From contig NC_061140.1 of the NCBI RefSeq assembly GCF_905220365.1, positions 11,162,501 through 11,226,500 on the forward strand: a stretch of 64,000 nt of DNA. Direction: 5' to 3'. Shown piece by piece: positions 37,301 to 51,320 of this stretch. A program made the position numbers and the translations under genes. Position 1 is the stretch's first letter; every line of letters starts with the position of its first letter. The notes beneath the pieces are model-generated. The model saw nothing but the letters and a program-made list of their open reading frames with translations, was not told the DNA's origin and made no database searches. This stretch comes from Vanessa cardui (lineage: Eukaryota; Arthropoda; Insecta; Lepidoptera; Nymphalidae).

Positions 37301-40300
37301 TATAAAACAAAGTCACTTACCGCTGTCTGTCCCTATGTATGCTTAGATCTTTAAAATTGCGCAACAGATTTTGATGCGGTTTCTTTTATTAGATAAAGCG
37401 ATAAAGACTTTTGTTGCCCCGTTGGGAAGCCGGGGCGTGTTGCTAGTATAAAGGTTTTTTAATAGATAGAGTGATTCGAGAGGAAGGTTTTTGTATATAA
37501 TACATGGACAATATAGTAAAGAAACAAGAAAAAATCTGTAGTATATTTAGTATCACCGTGCGAAGCTTAGGCCTCGATAGTTTTTTCAAAACATGAATCA
37601 TATTTAATTAAATTAAATAAGAATTTCTTACAACAACAGCCTGTAAATTCCCACTGCTGGGCTAAAGGCCTCCTCTCCCTTTGAGGAGAAGGTTTGGAAC
37701 ATATTCCACCACGCTGTCCCAATGCGGGTTGGTGGAATACACACGTGGCAGAATTTCTATGAAATTTGTCACATGCAGATTTCCTCACGATGTTTTCCTT
37801 CACCGCTGAGCACGAGATGAATTATAAAGACAAATTAAGCACATGAATCAGCGGTGCTTGCCTGGGTTTGAACCCGCAATCATCGTTTAAGATGCACGCG
37901 TTCTAACCACTGGGCCATCTCGACTCAGAATTTCTTAACTTAAGATCAAATAACTCTTTGCAGCTCAGACAAGAAAACAAGCAATTAAAACTCGATCTGT
38001 CGCGTTTAACCGAAGCAGAGGTGAATGTCAACAATGAGACGGGCGAAAGCAAGTCTGGTGTCTCGTCGGAAATCGAATTCGTGACCTCCCCCGACGACGA
38101 CACCATCGACAAGCTCACCGTGCAACTGGAGCTGGTTGAGAAACAGAGACGACAGGTATTTTTTTAAATATAAATATTGGACAACATCACATACATTACT
38201 CTGATCCCAATGTAAGTAGCTGAAGCACTTGTGTTATGGAAAAACAGAAGTAACGACGGTACTACAAACACCCAGACTCAAGACAACATAGAAAACTAAT
38301 TATAATCTACCTTGACTCGGCCGGGTATCGAACCCGGGCATTCGGAGTTAAGTACCTATGAAAATCGGTGTACGCACTACTCTTGGGCCGAAAACCTCTT
38401 GATAGTTCAAACTGTTGAAGCTTTAACTCTTAATTATTAATTAATTACAAGTTAGCAGATATAATAAATCTTCCTTTATAATTGAATAAACAAATACAAA
38501 AACAACTAGTGGGGTGTATTTTGTATGATTCTAACTCTATCTATGTTGATACGGGCAACTGATTTCCTTTTAACATTAGAAATTGAGTCGAGATGGCCCA
38601 GTGGTTAAAACGCGTGCATCTTAACCGATGATTGCGGGTTCAAACCCAGGTAAGCACCGCTGATTCATGTGCTTAATTTGTCTTTATAATTCATCTCGTA
38701 CTCGGCAGTGAAGGAAAACATCGTGAGGAAACCTGCATGTAACAAATTTCATAGAAATTCTGCCACATGTGAATTCCACCAACCCACAATGGAACAGCGT
38801 GGTGGAATATGTTCCAAAACCTGCTCTTCTAAGGGAGAGGAGGCCTTTAGCCCAGCAGTGAGAATTTACAGGCTGTTGTTGTTGTATTAGAAATTAGTCC
38901 TTCATTTATCTTAACAAAGATTAAAGCTTAGTTAATTTTTATTAATATGACGACCTCCGTGGTCGAGTGGTGGGTAGACCGGTTTTCATGGAAATGCCAC
39001 TCCGAGGTCCCGGGTTCGATTCCCGGCCGAGTCAATGTAGATTATAATTAGTTTTCTATGTTGTCTTGGGTCTGGGTGTTTGTGGTACCTTCGTTACTTC
39101 TTTTTTTTTATAACACAAGTGCTTTAGCTACTTACATTGGAATCAGAGTAAAATTTAAAGCGTTCAAAATGCTTCTGTTGCCAAATTTAAAAAATTTGTT
39201 AAGGAACGCTTGTGTGCAAAAGGTTACTATACAATTAGCGAGTTTATGTTTGATAGCACACCTTGGGAATGAAACGATCGCCTCCTGGCTATTTCTAATC
39301 ATATACTACTATGTATCTTATTAATTTGACAAAAAAAATAACAAAAAAAAAGACCCGCTGAGTTTCTTTCGCCGGTTCTTCTCAGGTCAGGGTCTTCCTT
39401 TTTCCGAACCGGTAGTGTTTATTTGAAAATAATAAGTAAGTGTGATGCTTCTATATTGAATAAAGGAATTTTAGTTTGAGTTTGAATGTATGTGATGTTG
39501 TTTCATACTATCTTCGCAGAGGAGGCTAGTATTTATTTGGATATGTTGTATTATATTTCTAGGTAATAGTGGAAAATGAGAAGTTGTCCTGGCAAAAGGA
39601 GTCCTTGGAGCACATTGTGGACGCGACTACTAAAGAGAGAGATGATGTCAAGGAGAAGTTGAAGAATGTTGAGGTATTTGTGATTTCAACATAATGACTC
39701 ATTGTGACAACTTGTATATATATTCTAAAAAACCCTAAGATTAATTAAATAAAAAAAAATAACACGAATGACTAACCTATACTTTACAGATCTTTATTTA
39801 TAATTGAACACAATTACCATCACTACATAACTTTAATCGGTTACAAGAATATTTTAATACATAGACGGTTAATTAGTATGTACGTATGTAAGAACAGTAA
39901 ATACCACGACCGATACAAACAGACTCCAACCTAATCGACCGACAGTCAACCGAACATTAAACCGTTACTAAGCGTTCTGCCGTATTTATGTGAATCCGCT
40001 CGGTCTTATTTGAGAAGAGGGTAGTTCTTGTAAGAATATGTATATTTTTTAATAACTACTTGGTGGTATGGCTTTGCGCAAGCCCGTCTGGGTAGGTACC
40101 ACCCACTCATCAGTTATTCTACCGCCAAATAACAGTACACAGTATTGTTGTGTTCCGGTCTGAAGGGTGAGTGAGCCAATGTAACTACAGGCACAAGGGA
40201 CATAATAACGTAGTTCCCAAGGTTGGTGGTGTATTGACGATGTAAAGAATAATTAATATTTCGTACAGCGTCATTGTCTATGGGTAATGGTGACCACTTA

Positions 40301-43300
40301 CCATCAGGTGGCCTATATGCTCGTCCGCCAACCTATACCATAAAAAAAACTAAATTTACTTGGTGACAAATACTAGCTTGTCTTATTATTTGAGATGCTA
40401 TATTTGGTCAAGTCTATTTTCATCTTATAAGGAATTTTTATAACTGTAACTACAGACACAAGGGACATAACATCTTAGCTCTCAAGGTTCTTAATATTTC
40501 ACACAGAACTAATATCTAGGGGTCGGTGGTGACCACTTACCATCAGGTTGCCCAACCTAACCTGCCTACCTGTCAAAAATAACCTTCAAATATTTTTAAG
40601 AATGTAATGTAATTGATTTTTATTTATTGACTCAAAAATAAAATGGAATACTGTGAGCTGGTAATAGTATAAAATGACCACAGCGAATAATATTTGTTCT
40701 TGTATTTCTAGCTCCAGCTGTCGACCAAAGAAAACGACCACATGCAAGAACTGCAAAAATTAAACTTTATAATAAGCGACCTGCAAAGTAAATTGAAGTC
40801 GTCCTCTGTAAGTACAAACATGTATATCGGAGCAGCATGGTAATCCTGAATTAGTGGGCACGTATTTTCCTTCGGTTCTGACATGACCTCAAGCAAAAAT
40901 AAAATATCTCGAAGCACTTGGATCCAAATACAAGTGAACTAACGATTACGATGGGATGGCATTCCGATCTTACTGGAAAAAGCACAAGACAGACAACCTT
41001 ACGTACACTCTGAATGTAAAATGAAAATTATATTAAGCAAATTAATATCTTGTCTTGCTTTTTTGGATCTAAAATTAAAAACTCATATTATGTGTACTTG
41101 GTCATCCATCAATTGCTTTCAGAACGTTCCCCCGGAGGAATTAATGAAACGGGAAGCGTACATACAACAGTTGGAAGGAAAATATTCGATGTTGCAGAAT
41201 GAATTTAAAAAGGCTCAAATGAAAATTATGGAATTGGAAAACTTAAAAGTAAGTTCATAATTGTCTATGGAAATCATGTGGACTTTACATAAACAACAAC
41301 AGCCTGTAAATTTCCCACTGCTGGGCTGACCTCTCCCATTGAGGAGAAGGTTTGGAACGTATTCCACCACGCTATTCCAATGCGGGTTGGTGGAATACAC
41401 ATGTGACAGGATTTCGATGAAATTAGACACGTGCAGATTTCATCATGATGTTTTCCTTCACCACCGAGCACGACATGAATTATAAACACAAATTAAGTAC
41501 ATGAATATTCTGGGTTTGAACCCGCAATCATCAGTTAAGATGCACGCGTTCTAACCACTGGGCATCAACATATGACCCTAATGTTGTGTGCTTAGTAGAG
41601 TTTTCGATCAATCTCATGCAACTATATTTTAACTATTTGATTGACATAGTCTTCCATTTTTTTTGTTAAATATTAATTTTGTTAGGTATTAAAATATTTA
41701 CAATATATAAATATTTGTTATATATTATAAAAATCCTATTTTTAGTTGGAGTTCACGCAGCATAAGTCCGGAACATTGGAGACGGTGAAAATGTACAAAG
41801 AGCAGATACAAGAGTTAAACAAACGAATCAAAGAGATCCAGAAAACGGTAAGTCAATGTGTAGGATATTGCAGTTGTTCTCAAACTTTTGAAGTCGGGAA
41901 CAACATATGACATTTTATTGCACGGGAAACTTATACATAATTACATAACTTCATTAACAGGGTTGGTCGACGTTGGTTAATATTAGGGATTACATTAGAA
42001 ATTCGCATCCCGAATTTAAGGTGGGGGAAGGGGGGGTTAGAAAAGGGGGAGGGGGTAGTACCTAAACCAGCACTCTTTTGCCTGACACATAACAATCAAG
42101 ACTCTAAAACGCAAGCGTAGTAGCGGCTGACTACTAGTATTAAATAATAATAATAAACCAATTAATAACTTTGACATCTCATATAGTGAGTATCAAAGTA
42201 CGCGTTGTATTTGACAGTTCGCAATAAAACGTCCATTAATAAAAAAAGCAAATGACGTATAGGATATTCATTAAAACAGTAGATGAGAAAGTAAATGCAT
42301 ACATACATAAATTGTTTGTGTGTTAGTTTGTGTTTGTGTGTGTGTGTGTGTTCAGTCCATTAAAAAAGTATAACGAAAATGACGTATAGCTTATTCATTA
42401 CAACATAGATGAAAACGTAAACACATATATAAACTGTTTTGGTGTTAGTTTGTGTGTATGTGTGTGTGTGTGTTAATGAGTAAACCGTTTTCCAGGTATT
42501 CCAGCCCGTTCGCTTTTCGATCAGCTCTGAAAACGAGTCGTTACCAGAGTACGCGAACTACATGTCCAGCGTGAAGCTCTACGACAGGACTCTCAAACAT
42601 CTCGCCGAGTACTTAGACACGTTGACTAATGGGTAAGAACGTATAAAAACGAAGAAATCTATTGTATACAACTAGCGACCCGCCCCGGCTTTGCGCGGTT
42701 TGCAATGATACCAAATATACGACGACCTCCGTGGTCGAGTGGTGTGTACACCGGTTTTCATGGGTACGCCACTCCGAGGTCCCGGGTTCAATTCCCGGCC
42801 TAGTCGATGTAGATTACCATTAGTTTTCTATGTTGTCCTGGGTCTGGGTGTTTGTGGTACCGTCGTTACTTCTGATTTCCATAACACAAGTGCTTCAGCT
42901 ACTTACATTGGGATCAGAGTAATGTATGTGATGTTGTCTCATATTTATTATTATTATTATACTGCAGAATGCCTTACAATGTTCACAGTTTTCGTTGTGT
43001 AATTTTATAGAGAAGACATATGTATACAGACAGCCGATAATCTCGTTAAAAAATTAATCATGTGAAGATAAATTTAGGGGGAGGGGTTGTAGTCATTTAA
43101 TTCCATAACAAGTCTTTTCCATTCTATTTTAAAGTCAAGCATTCCATTCCAAGTGTTTTTATTTTCTGCCTCACACAAATAAAGCCACCACTCTGTGCTA
43201 CTAGCTACCACTGTTTTTTTATTGCATGGTTCCTAAAAGTAATTTCCTTTCAGATTATCAGACAGCCTGGTCCACACATTGGGAGTGATCGCAAGTCTGC

Positions 43301-43460
43301 AGGACTTCAAGCTGGAACGCTCGTCAGCGGACGGCGTGACGGGCGGGCTCGCCGAGCTGAAGCTAATGGTCGAGAAGCAGCACAGCGCTGCTCTCAGCAA
43401 CCTGTGAGTTAACATATATCATCATCATCATCATCGTCATCATCATCATCACCATCATCG

Positions 43461-43498
<38 letters not shown>

Positions 43499-43541
43499 GT
43501 CATCATCATCATCATCATCATCGTCGTCGTCGTCGTCATCG

Positions 43542-43611
<70 letters not shown>

Positions 43612-46600
43612 TATCATCATCATCATCATCATCGTCGTCATCGTCATCATCATCGTCATCATCATCATCATCATCAACAGCCTATTTTTGTCCACTGCTG
43701 GACATAGGCCTCTCCAAGTGCACGCCACTGTGGTCTTTCTCCGGCCACTCGCATCCAGCTCCTGCCAGCCGCCTTGCGTGTATCGTCACTCCACCGTGCC
43801 TGAGGACGTCCTACACTACGTTTGCCGAGACGCGGTCTCCACTCTAGAACGCGTTTCACCCAACGGTTGTCGTTTCTGCGACAAATATGGCCAGCCCACT
43901 GCCACTTCAGCTTACTAATCCGACATAGCCCACCGGATTAGTAAGCTGAGTTAACATATAACAATGCTGAAACTGCTTAGTCTTGTCTTGTCTTTGTCAG
44001 CGCTGTTAAAGCGCTTCAAGGTTACATTTTAATGGTTCCGCGTTAACGTTGAGAATGAGATTTATCTTATAGAGTACAGTACAGAACAGGAACAGCTATA
44101 CAGTACAGTTAAGGTCTCCTATTCCATTGAGGAGAATTGTTAGGTCATACTCCACCACGCTGTTCTATTGCGAAGAAATTAGACACATACAGGTTTCCTC
44201 ACGATGTAGTTCTTTACCACCGAGCACGAGATTTATTATAAACACAAATTAACTAAATTATTATTGTATTATACTAAAACAAAACAAAAGGTGGACATGG
44301 AGATCTCCAAATGGGAAAAATAAAAATGAAATAGATTTCATACTATCAAACCAACCCAGAATATTTCATGACATTGGTACTTTGAACTTAAACTATCCGT
44401 CAGACCACAGGATAATCAGAGCAACAGTGAAACTATCACGTCAAAAGAAAAGTAGAGTCAAATTTATTAGCAGACAAATAAACCAACTAAAAACAGAACT
44501 AGAAATCTCAAATTACAAGCAAACTTTGTCAACATTGCTATCAAAAACATCTTATCTCCAGAAAAGTATTAAAATACAAACCCTTTATGACAACATCACT
44601 AACGCCATCAAGTGTAGTCTAAAATCAGCCCAAGTAACAGGAAAGGAACATAATCGTCATAAGATATTGTCGGCTCGAACATTGGAACTACTACAAAGAA
44701 GAAAATTGTTACAGCAAATCAAAAACAAATCTCGTTCGATGAAAAATGAACTAGCGGCACTCTACAAATTAGTAAACAAATATATAAAATACGACTACGG
44801 GAAACACAAAAACGACATCATAGAAAGACATATACACCTCACCGGTAGTACAAAAAAGGCTCACAAAGACCTCAAAGTATATAAAACTTGGATAGAGGGG
44901 CTAAAGAAGGCTGACAAAGAAGTAAGTAACCGTAATGATATTATCACTATAGCAACCGACTTTTATAAAAATCTATATAGTGGTAGCACTCAAACCAAAA
45001 ATTCACCTTACAAGAGCACTAACACAACTATGCGACACGATAGCGAAGATAATATCGAAGCGATTACTGAATATGAAATTATAGAGACAATACAAAAGTT
45101 AAAAATAGAAAAATCCCCAGGTTCAGATAACATCACGAACGAAGCATTAAAGGCCGCACGTGAAATATTGGCCTTACCACTAGCTCATCTATTCAATTTA
45201 ATACTACAGACATCTAAAACACCCACACAATGGTCCGAATCTAATATAATTCTAATATACAAAAAGGGTGACCCAAAAGATATAGGCAACTATAGACCGA
45301 TAAGTCTATTACCGAGTTTGTATAAAGTCTTCGCTGCCATCATAAACTCAAGAATCAGTCCCGTGATCGACGCCAGACAACCGGTAGAGCAGGCAGGTTT
45401 CAGAAAGGGGTTCTCGACTGTGGACCATATACACACCTTAGAGCTAATCATAGAGAAGTACCGTGAACAACAGAGACCTCTATATCTCGCATTTATTGAT
45501 TACCAAAAAGCTTTCGACACGGTATCACATGACAGCGTATGGGAAAGCATGGAAGAGCAGGGTGTTAACCAAGTATATATAAATGTCATCTGGAATATAT
45601 ACAACAACAACGTCGGCAAAATAAAGTTAGAATCACTGGGACCAAGCTTCCCCATAAAGAGAGGTGTGAGACAAGGCGATCCGCTCTCTCCGAAAATATT
45701 TATTGCCATATTAGAAGCCATCATCAGCAAGCTGAACTGGAATAAAAAGGGAATATACATACAAGGGGCGTTTTTAAGTCACCTTAGATTCGCTGATGAC
45801 ATAGTGATACTGTCTGAGACAAGCTCACAACTGCAGTACATGGTTGAATCTTTACAGGCAGTAAGCTCCGACGTAGGTTTAGAAATCAATCTCACTAAGA
45901 CCATGACAATGACAAATAGCTATAAAAAACTAATACAAGTTAACGGAAATCCACTAAAATATACAGACACATATATATACCTGGGAAAAACAATAAGTTT
46001 TCATAAAGAAAACAACGACAAAGAAATAGAAAGAAGAATTCAACAAACATGGAATAAATATTGGAGTCTAAAAGAAATTTTCAAAAGTAACATGCACACA
46101 AGTTTGAAAACTAAGATCATGAACTCTAGCCTTCTACCGTGTTTGACATACGCATGCCAGACCTGGAAATTCACAGTCAAAGCTCGGCACAAAATTACCA
46201 CCTGTCAGCGAGGAATGGAGAGAAGTATGCTCAAGGTAAAGAAACTTGACAAGGTACGTCACACAAAAATAAGATCCATTACTAAAGCTACTGATGCCCT
46301 GACCTACGCTCGAAAACTAAAATGGAAATGGGCAGGTCACGTAGCGCGGCTTACAGACCAAAGATGGACCGTGACGGCAACATTCTGGGAAGGCCCGCTA
46401 GGAAATCGGAGTAGAGGAAGACCACTGACACGATGGGAAGACGATATCAGAAAAATCGCTGGCCCAAAATGGGGCCAAATAGCACTCAACAGGGAACAAT
46501 GGCAATCCTTGGAGGAGGCCTTTACCCTAACAGGGGTTCTTGCTTAAATTTAAGATATCATAAATTAGTAAAATTTAAATTAAATAGGTTAACTAGCGAT

Positions 46601-49600
46601 AAAATTAGATAAGTAAAGTAAATTAAATCAACTATAATAGAAAAGATACCATAAACAACAAAACAGTAAAACTAACATTGTATTTAAGTAAGAAATAAAA
46701 GGCTTTTTTATTTTTATTTTATTTTATTATACTAAAACTCAGTTCTAGGAGAAGTACACACGACCAATCTTCTAGTTGAATATTTCATGCAATTTACTAA
46801 AACCTATGTTATATTAATAGTCTCCGAAGTTCCGATAGCCACTTTGCCGATGATAAATAGTTTTAGCAAATCAGAAATGAGTATTTAATGATTATTCAAG
46901 ATTTCGACCATGTCATGTCGCGTTATTTTAATTGAAATATATATTGCTCGCCTTTATTATATTCCACACCAACGCAATATTAGGAACAGACAAAGACAAA
47001 GCTATATAAATGACGAAAGAAAGAACGAGACGACAATACTAAGTTATTGCTATTGAATACCACATATTTAATTTTTCAGAGGTCAAGTTCGAGGCGCGCT
47101 GTCTATTTTTGAAGGGATTTTCAAAGATTTTAACGAACTTCTTAAAAAGTCAGTCACGAAATCCGAAAGTGTAAGTAAAGTTTTATGTATTTATGAACAC
47201 AATGCTTTCTGTCGATGTATAATAAGATAGTAAGTTTTTAAAGAAATCGATAGGTTTTAAATGAGTTTATAATAAATATTAGATTTTATATTTCTTATAT
47301 AAAACTTTTACGTTTATATGAGATATTTATAATTGAATAATAAATATGTATGTAGTCAGATATAATTATTGTCCAAAGCGTACCCCTCCGTTTTAAATTT
47401 ATGATTACATGATGTCTTAATGTGCGTGAGACGCCTTCGAGTAAGGATAGCAAAAAAATGACCACTTTTTTATTTTATTAAGATATTTTATTTATGGAAA
47501 TGTAGGCAAAAACATGTCAAAGGAATTTAAAAAAAAAAAATTAAACTGTGTTGCTCTTTTAATCTTTTATTAATATTAAAGCAACTTGATAGCACGAATG
47601 TCATATCCGCTAGCTAATAGTTTAAAACGGAGAAGCGCTCTTTCGGTTTTGTTTATTTGCTTATATTAAAATTATCTTTATATAGCATATTTCAGACACA
47701 AGTAATAGAACTATTGTTGTTCCTCTGGGCTAATGTGTTGCTGTGTGGGGTCGCATAGTGTTGCTGTGTGGGATAGCACGAATGTCATATTCAATGCAAG
47801 CTAATAGTTTAAAACGGAGAAGCGCGCCTTCAGTTTTGTTTGTTTGGTTACATTAAAATTATCTTTATATAGCTTATTTCATACACAAGTAATAGAATTA
47901 TTCTTGTTCCTCTGGGCTAATGTGTTGCTGTGTGGGGTCGCATAGTGTTGCTGTGTGGGATAGCACGAATGTCATATCCAATGCAAGCTAATAGTTTTAA
48001 ACGGAGAAGCGCTCTTTTGGTTTTGATTATTTGGTTATATTAAAATTATCTTTATATAGCATATTTCAGACACAAGTAAGAGAATTTCTTGTTCCTCTGG
48101 GCTAATGTGTTGCTGTGTGGGATAGCACGAATGTCATATCCACTGCAAGCTAATAGTTTTAAACGGAGAAGCGCTCTTTCGGTTTTGTTTATTTGGTTAC
48201 ATTAAAATTATCTTTATATAGCTTATTTCAGACACAAGTCATAGATTTTTTTTATCCCTCTTCGATTGTAATGGGATAGACATAGTGTTGCTAATGTGTT
48301 TGGGGTCGCAGGCTCCGGCGGCGCTGTCGGCGGCGCTGCTGGCGCGCGAGCGCGAGGCGGCGGCGCTGCGCGCGGAGCTGGCCGACGCCGACCTGCTGCG
48401 CGCGCAGCTGCACGCCTACCGGTACGACGACACGATACACAACCCCCCCCACCCCCTCACACCGCCCGCCTACCGGTACGCAGACACGATACCCCCCCCC
48501 CCCCCACCTCCTCACACCGCCCGCCTACCGGTACGCAGATACGATGCCCCCCCCCAGCCCCTCATACCGCCCGCCTACCGGTACGCAGACACGATACACA
48601 CCCCCCCCCCCCACCTCCTCACACCGCCCGCCTACCGGTACGCAGACACGATGCCCCCCCCCAGCCCCTCATACCGCCCGCCTACCGGTACGCAGACACG
48701 ATGCCCCCCCCAGCCCCTCATACCGCCCGCCTACCGGTACGCAGACACGATACACCCCCCCCCCCCACCTCCTCACACCGCCCGCCTACCGGTACGCAGA
48801 CACGATGCCCCCCCCCAGCCCCCCATACCGCCCGCCTACCGGTACGCAGACACGATGCCCCCCCCAGCCCCTCATACCGTCCGCCTACCGGTACGCAGAC
48901 ACGATGACCCCCCCCCAGCCCCTCATACCGCCCGCCTACCGGTACGCAGACACGATGACCCCCCCCCAGCCCCTCATACCGCCCGCCTACCGGTACGCAG
49001 ACACGATGACCCCCCCCCAGCCCCTCATACCGCCCGCCTACCGGTACGCAGACACGATGACCCCCCCCCAGCCCCTCATACCGCCCGCCTACCGGTACGC
49101 AGACACGATGACCCCCCCCCAGCCCCTCATACCGCCCGCCTACCGGTACGCCGACACGCCCCCCCCCAGCCCCTCAGGCACACTCAGCCCCTTGCCATGG
49201 GCCAAGAGTTTCTTGCTAGTGTAAGCTAGCACATGCAGGTTTCCTCAAGATGTTTTTTAACCCTTATCGCCGAGCACGAAATAAATATATATATATGAGA
49301 CAACATCACATACATTACTCTGATCCAAATGTAAGTAGCTAAAGCACTTGGGTTATGGAAATCAGAAGTAACGACGGTACCACAAATACCCAGACCCAAG
49401 ACAACATAGAAAACTAATGATAATCTACATTGACTCGGCCGGGAATCGAACCCGGGACCTCGGAGTGGCGTACCCATGAAAACCGTACGTACATGTACAC
49501 ACCACTCGACCACGGAGGTCGTCATTAAATATATTAAATATATACATAAAACACAAATTAAGCATGTCAATACTCAGTAGTTCCTGCCTATTATTAATTA

Positions 49601-51286
49601 GTTTAATCTGCATTTGTTACGTTTTTAAGTAGCGAGTGTCCTTCCCCTGACCTCAAGCTATCTATATACCAATTTCGTCAAAATCCGTTCAGCGATTTAA
49701 TTTATGATATTGGTATAGATTGTTCCTATTTTTTATTGATGAAACTAAAAAATTACTCAGTTGTGTCATATTTGCTTAATAATTAATATCATGTTCACCG
49801 CAAATATTCCTATCTCTTTTTCATTTGTGTGACTAAAAAGATAGAGTTGTTTACCGTCTCATTCTCATGTAAAACTGTAATGAAATACTTTTTTAAATAA
49901 ATTCTATAGGAAATAAACAAAAACCGAAAATATTAATTGATACTTTCAGAAGTGACTTCGAAGCTGAGCGCGAGGCGAGAGAGAAGATGGCGAGTGAGAA
50001 GGAGGTCATACTCACGGATCTCAGAACGGCTCAGCGAAAAATACAGGAACTCACAACTCATGTAATGCAATGGGCATATAATTAATTCAACTACTTTCTA
50101 GCGAGGCATGTTTTGAAATCAAAATAAACTTTATTCAAGTGGGCTTTAAAAGCACTTTTGAGTCGTCAATTAACAAATAGGTGAAACAACCACTGGTTCG
50201 GAAAGTAGATTCTACCGAGAAGAACCGACAAGAAACTCAGTAGTTACTCTTTTTCAACGTTTAAAAATTACAAAGTCATGTTAGTTAATAAAATTATTTA
50301 AATTAATATAACCTGCGTGGAAGTCAACAGGCGCTTTTTTATCATCTAAAAAATCTTGTATCGAGTAATAGGCCTTTTTTACTAATATATTTTTTATAAA
50401 CGATTTGATTTTACGAAACGGCAAAGTTAAAAATGACTGCGGAATTTTATTATAGAAACGGATACCTTGCCCCAATAAAGATTTATTGACTTTGCGGAGT
50501 CGGAAACTTGGCGATATAAGCTTATCTTTACTCCTAGTGCATATACAATGATTATCACTGATTTTATTTCCAGCGTTGGCATAAAACCTCTTTGAATACA
50601 TCTCATAGCCTCATTATACATTTGTGAGAGATTTTTTCATACATATTCGAGTTTTCTCAGGCGTTTTTACCTTCAAAGCCGACCAAATGATACTTCAATG
50701 GCGGTTACCTTGACTAAACCCATACTCTTCAATTGAGATTGACTGACTCTAACCGCTGAACCATGTATCCACTTTAAATATATATATAGAAAATATTATT
50801 CGTTTGTTAGTTGGAACAAATCCGCGCACTAAACCCAGCTTTACACAAGAGCGTCACCACGACTCGACCGACCAGCGCGTCTAGACCGGCTAGTGCTAGA
50901 CCGGCCTCTACCGCCGCTGCCACCACCGCTACAACAGCCGGCACCACCACTACCACCGGCAATATGGTGAGTTGTGATTTCATTTCCGTTTAAGTGAAGA
51001 TTTTTACTTGGTGGTAGGGCTTTGTGCGAGCCCGTCTGGGTAGGTACCACCCACTCATCAGTTATTCTACCGCCAAATAACAGTAGTCAGTATTGTTGTG
51101 TTCCGGTTTGAAGGGTGAGTGAGCCAGTGTAACTACAGGCACAAGGGACATAACATCTTAGTTCCCAAGGTTAGTGGCGCAGTGACGATGTAAGGAATAG
51201 TTAATATTTCTCACAGCGTCATTGTCTATGGGTGATGGTGACCACTTACCATCAGGTGGCCCATATGCTCGTCCGCCAACCTATAC

Positions 51287-51320
<34 letters not shown>

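Noticed and set aside
43363..43728. 121-codon methionine-rich ORF on the minus strand
   Set aside because: It is the complement of the (CAT)n LINE tail plus part of the LINE and of exon 9; not a gene.
48296..49224. Overlapping 203- and 226-codon proline-rich ORFs beside the Kenny-like exon 11
   Set aside because: They are other-frame readings of the C-rich minisatellite; only the frame continuous with exon 11 has a possible coding role.
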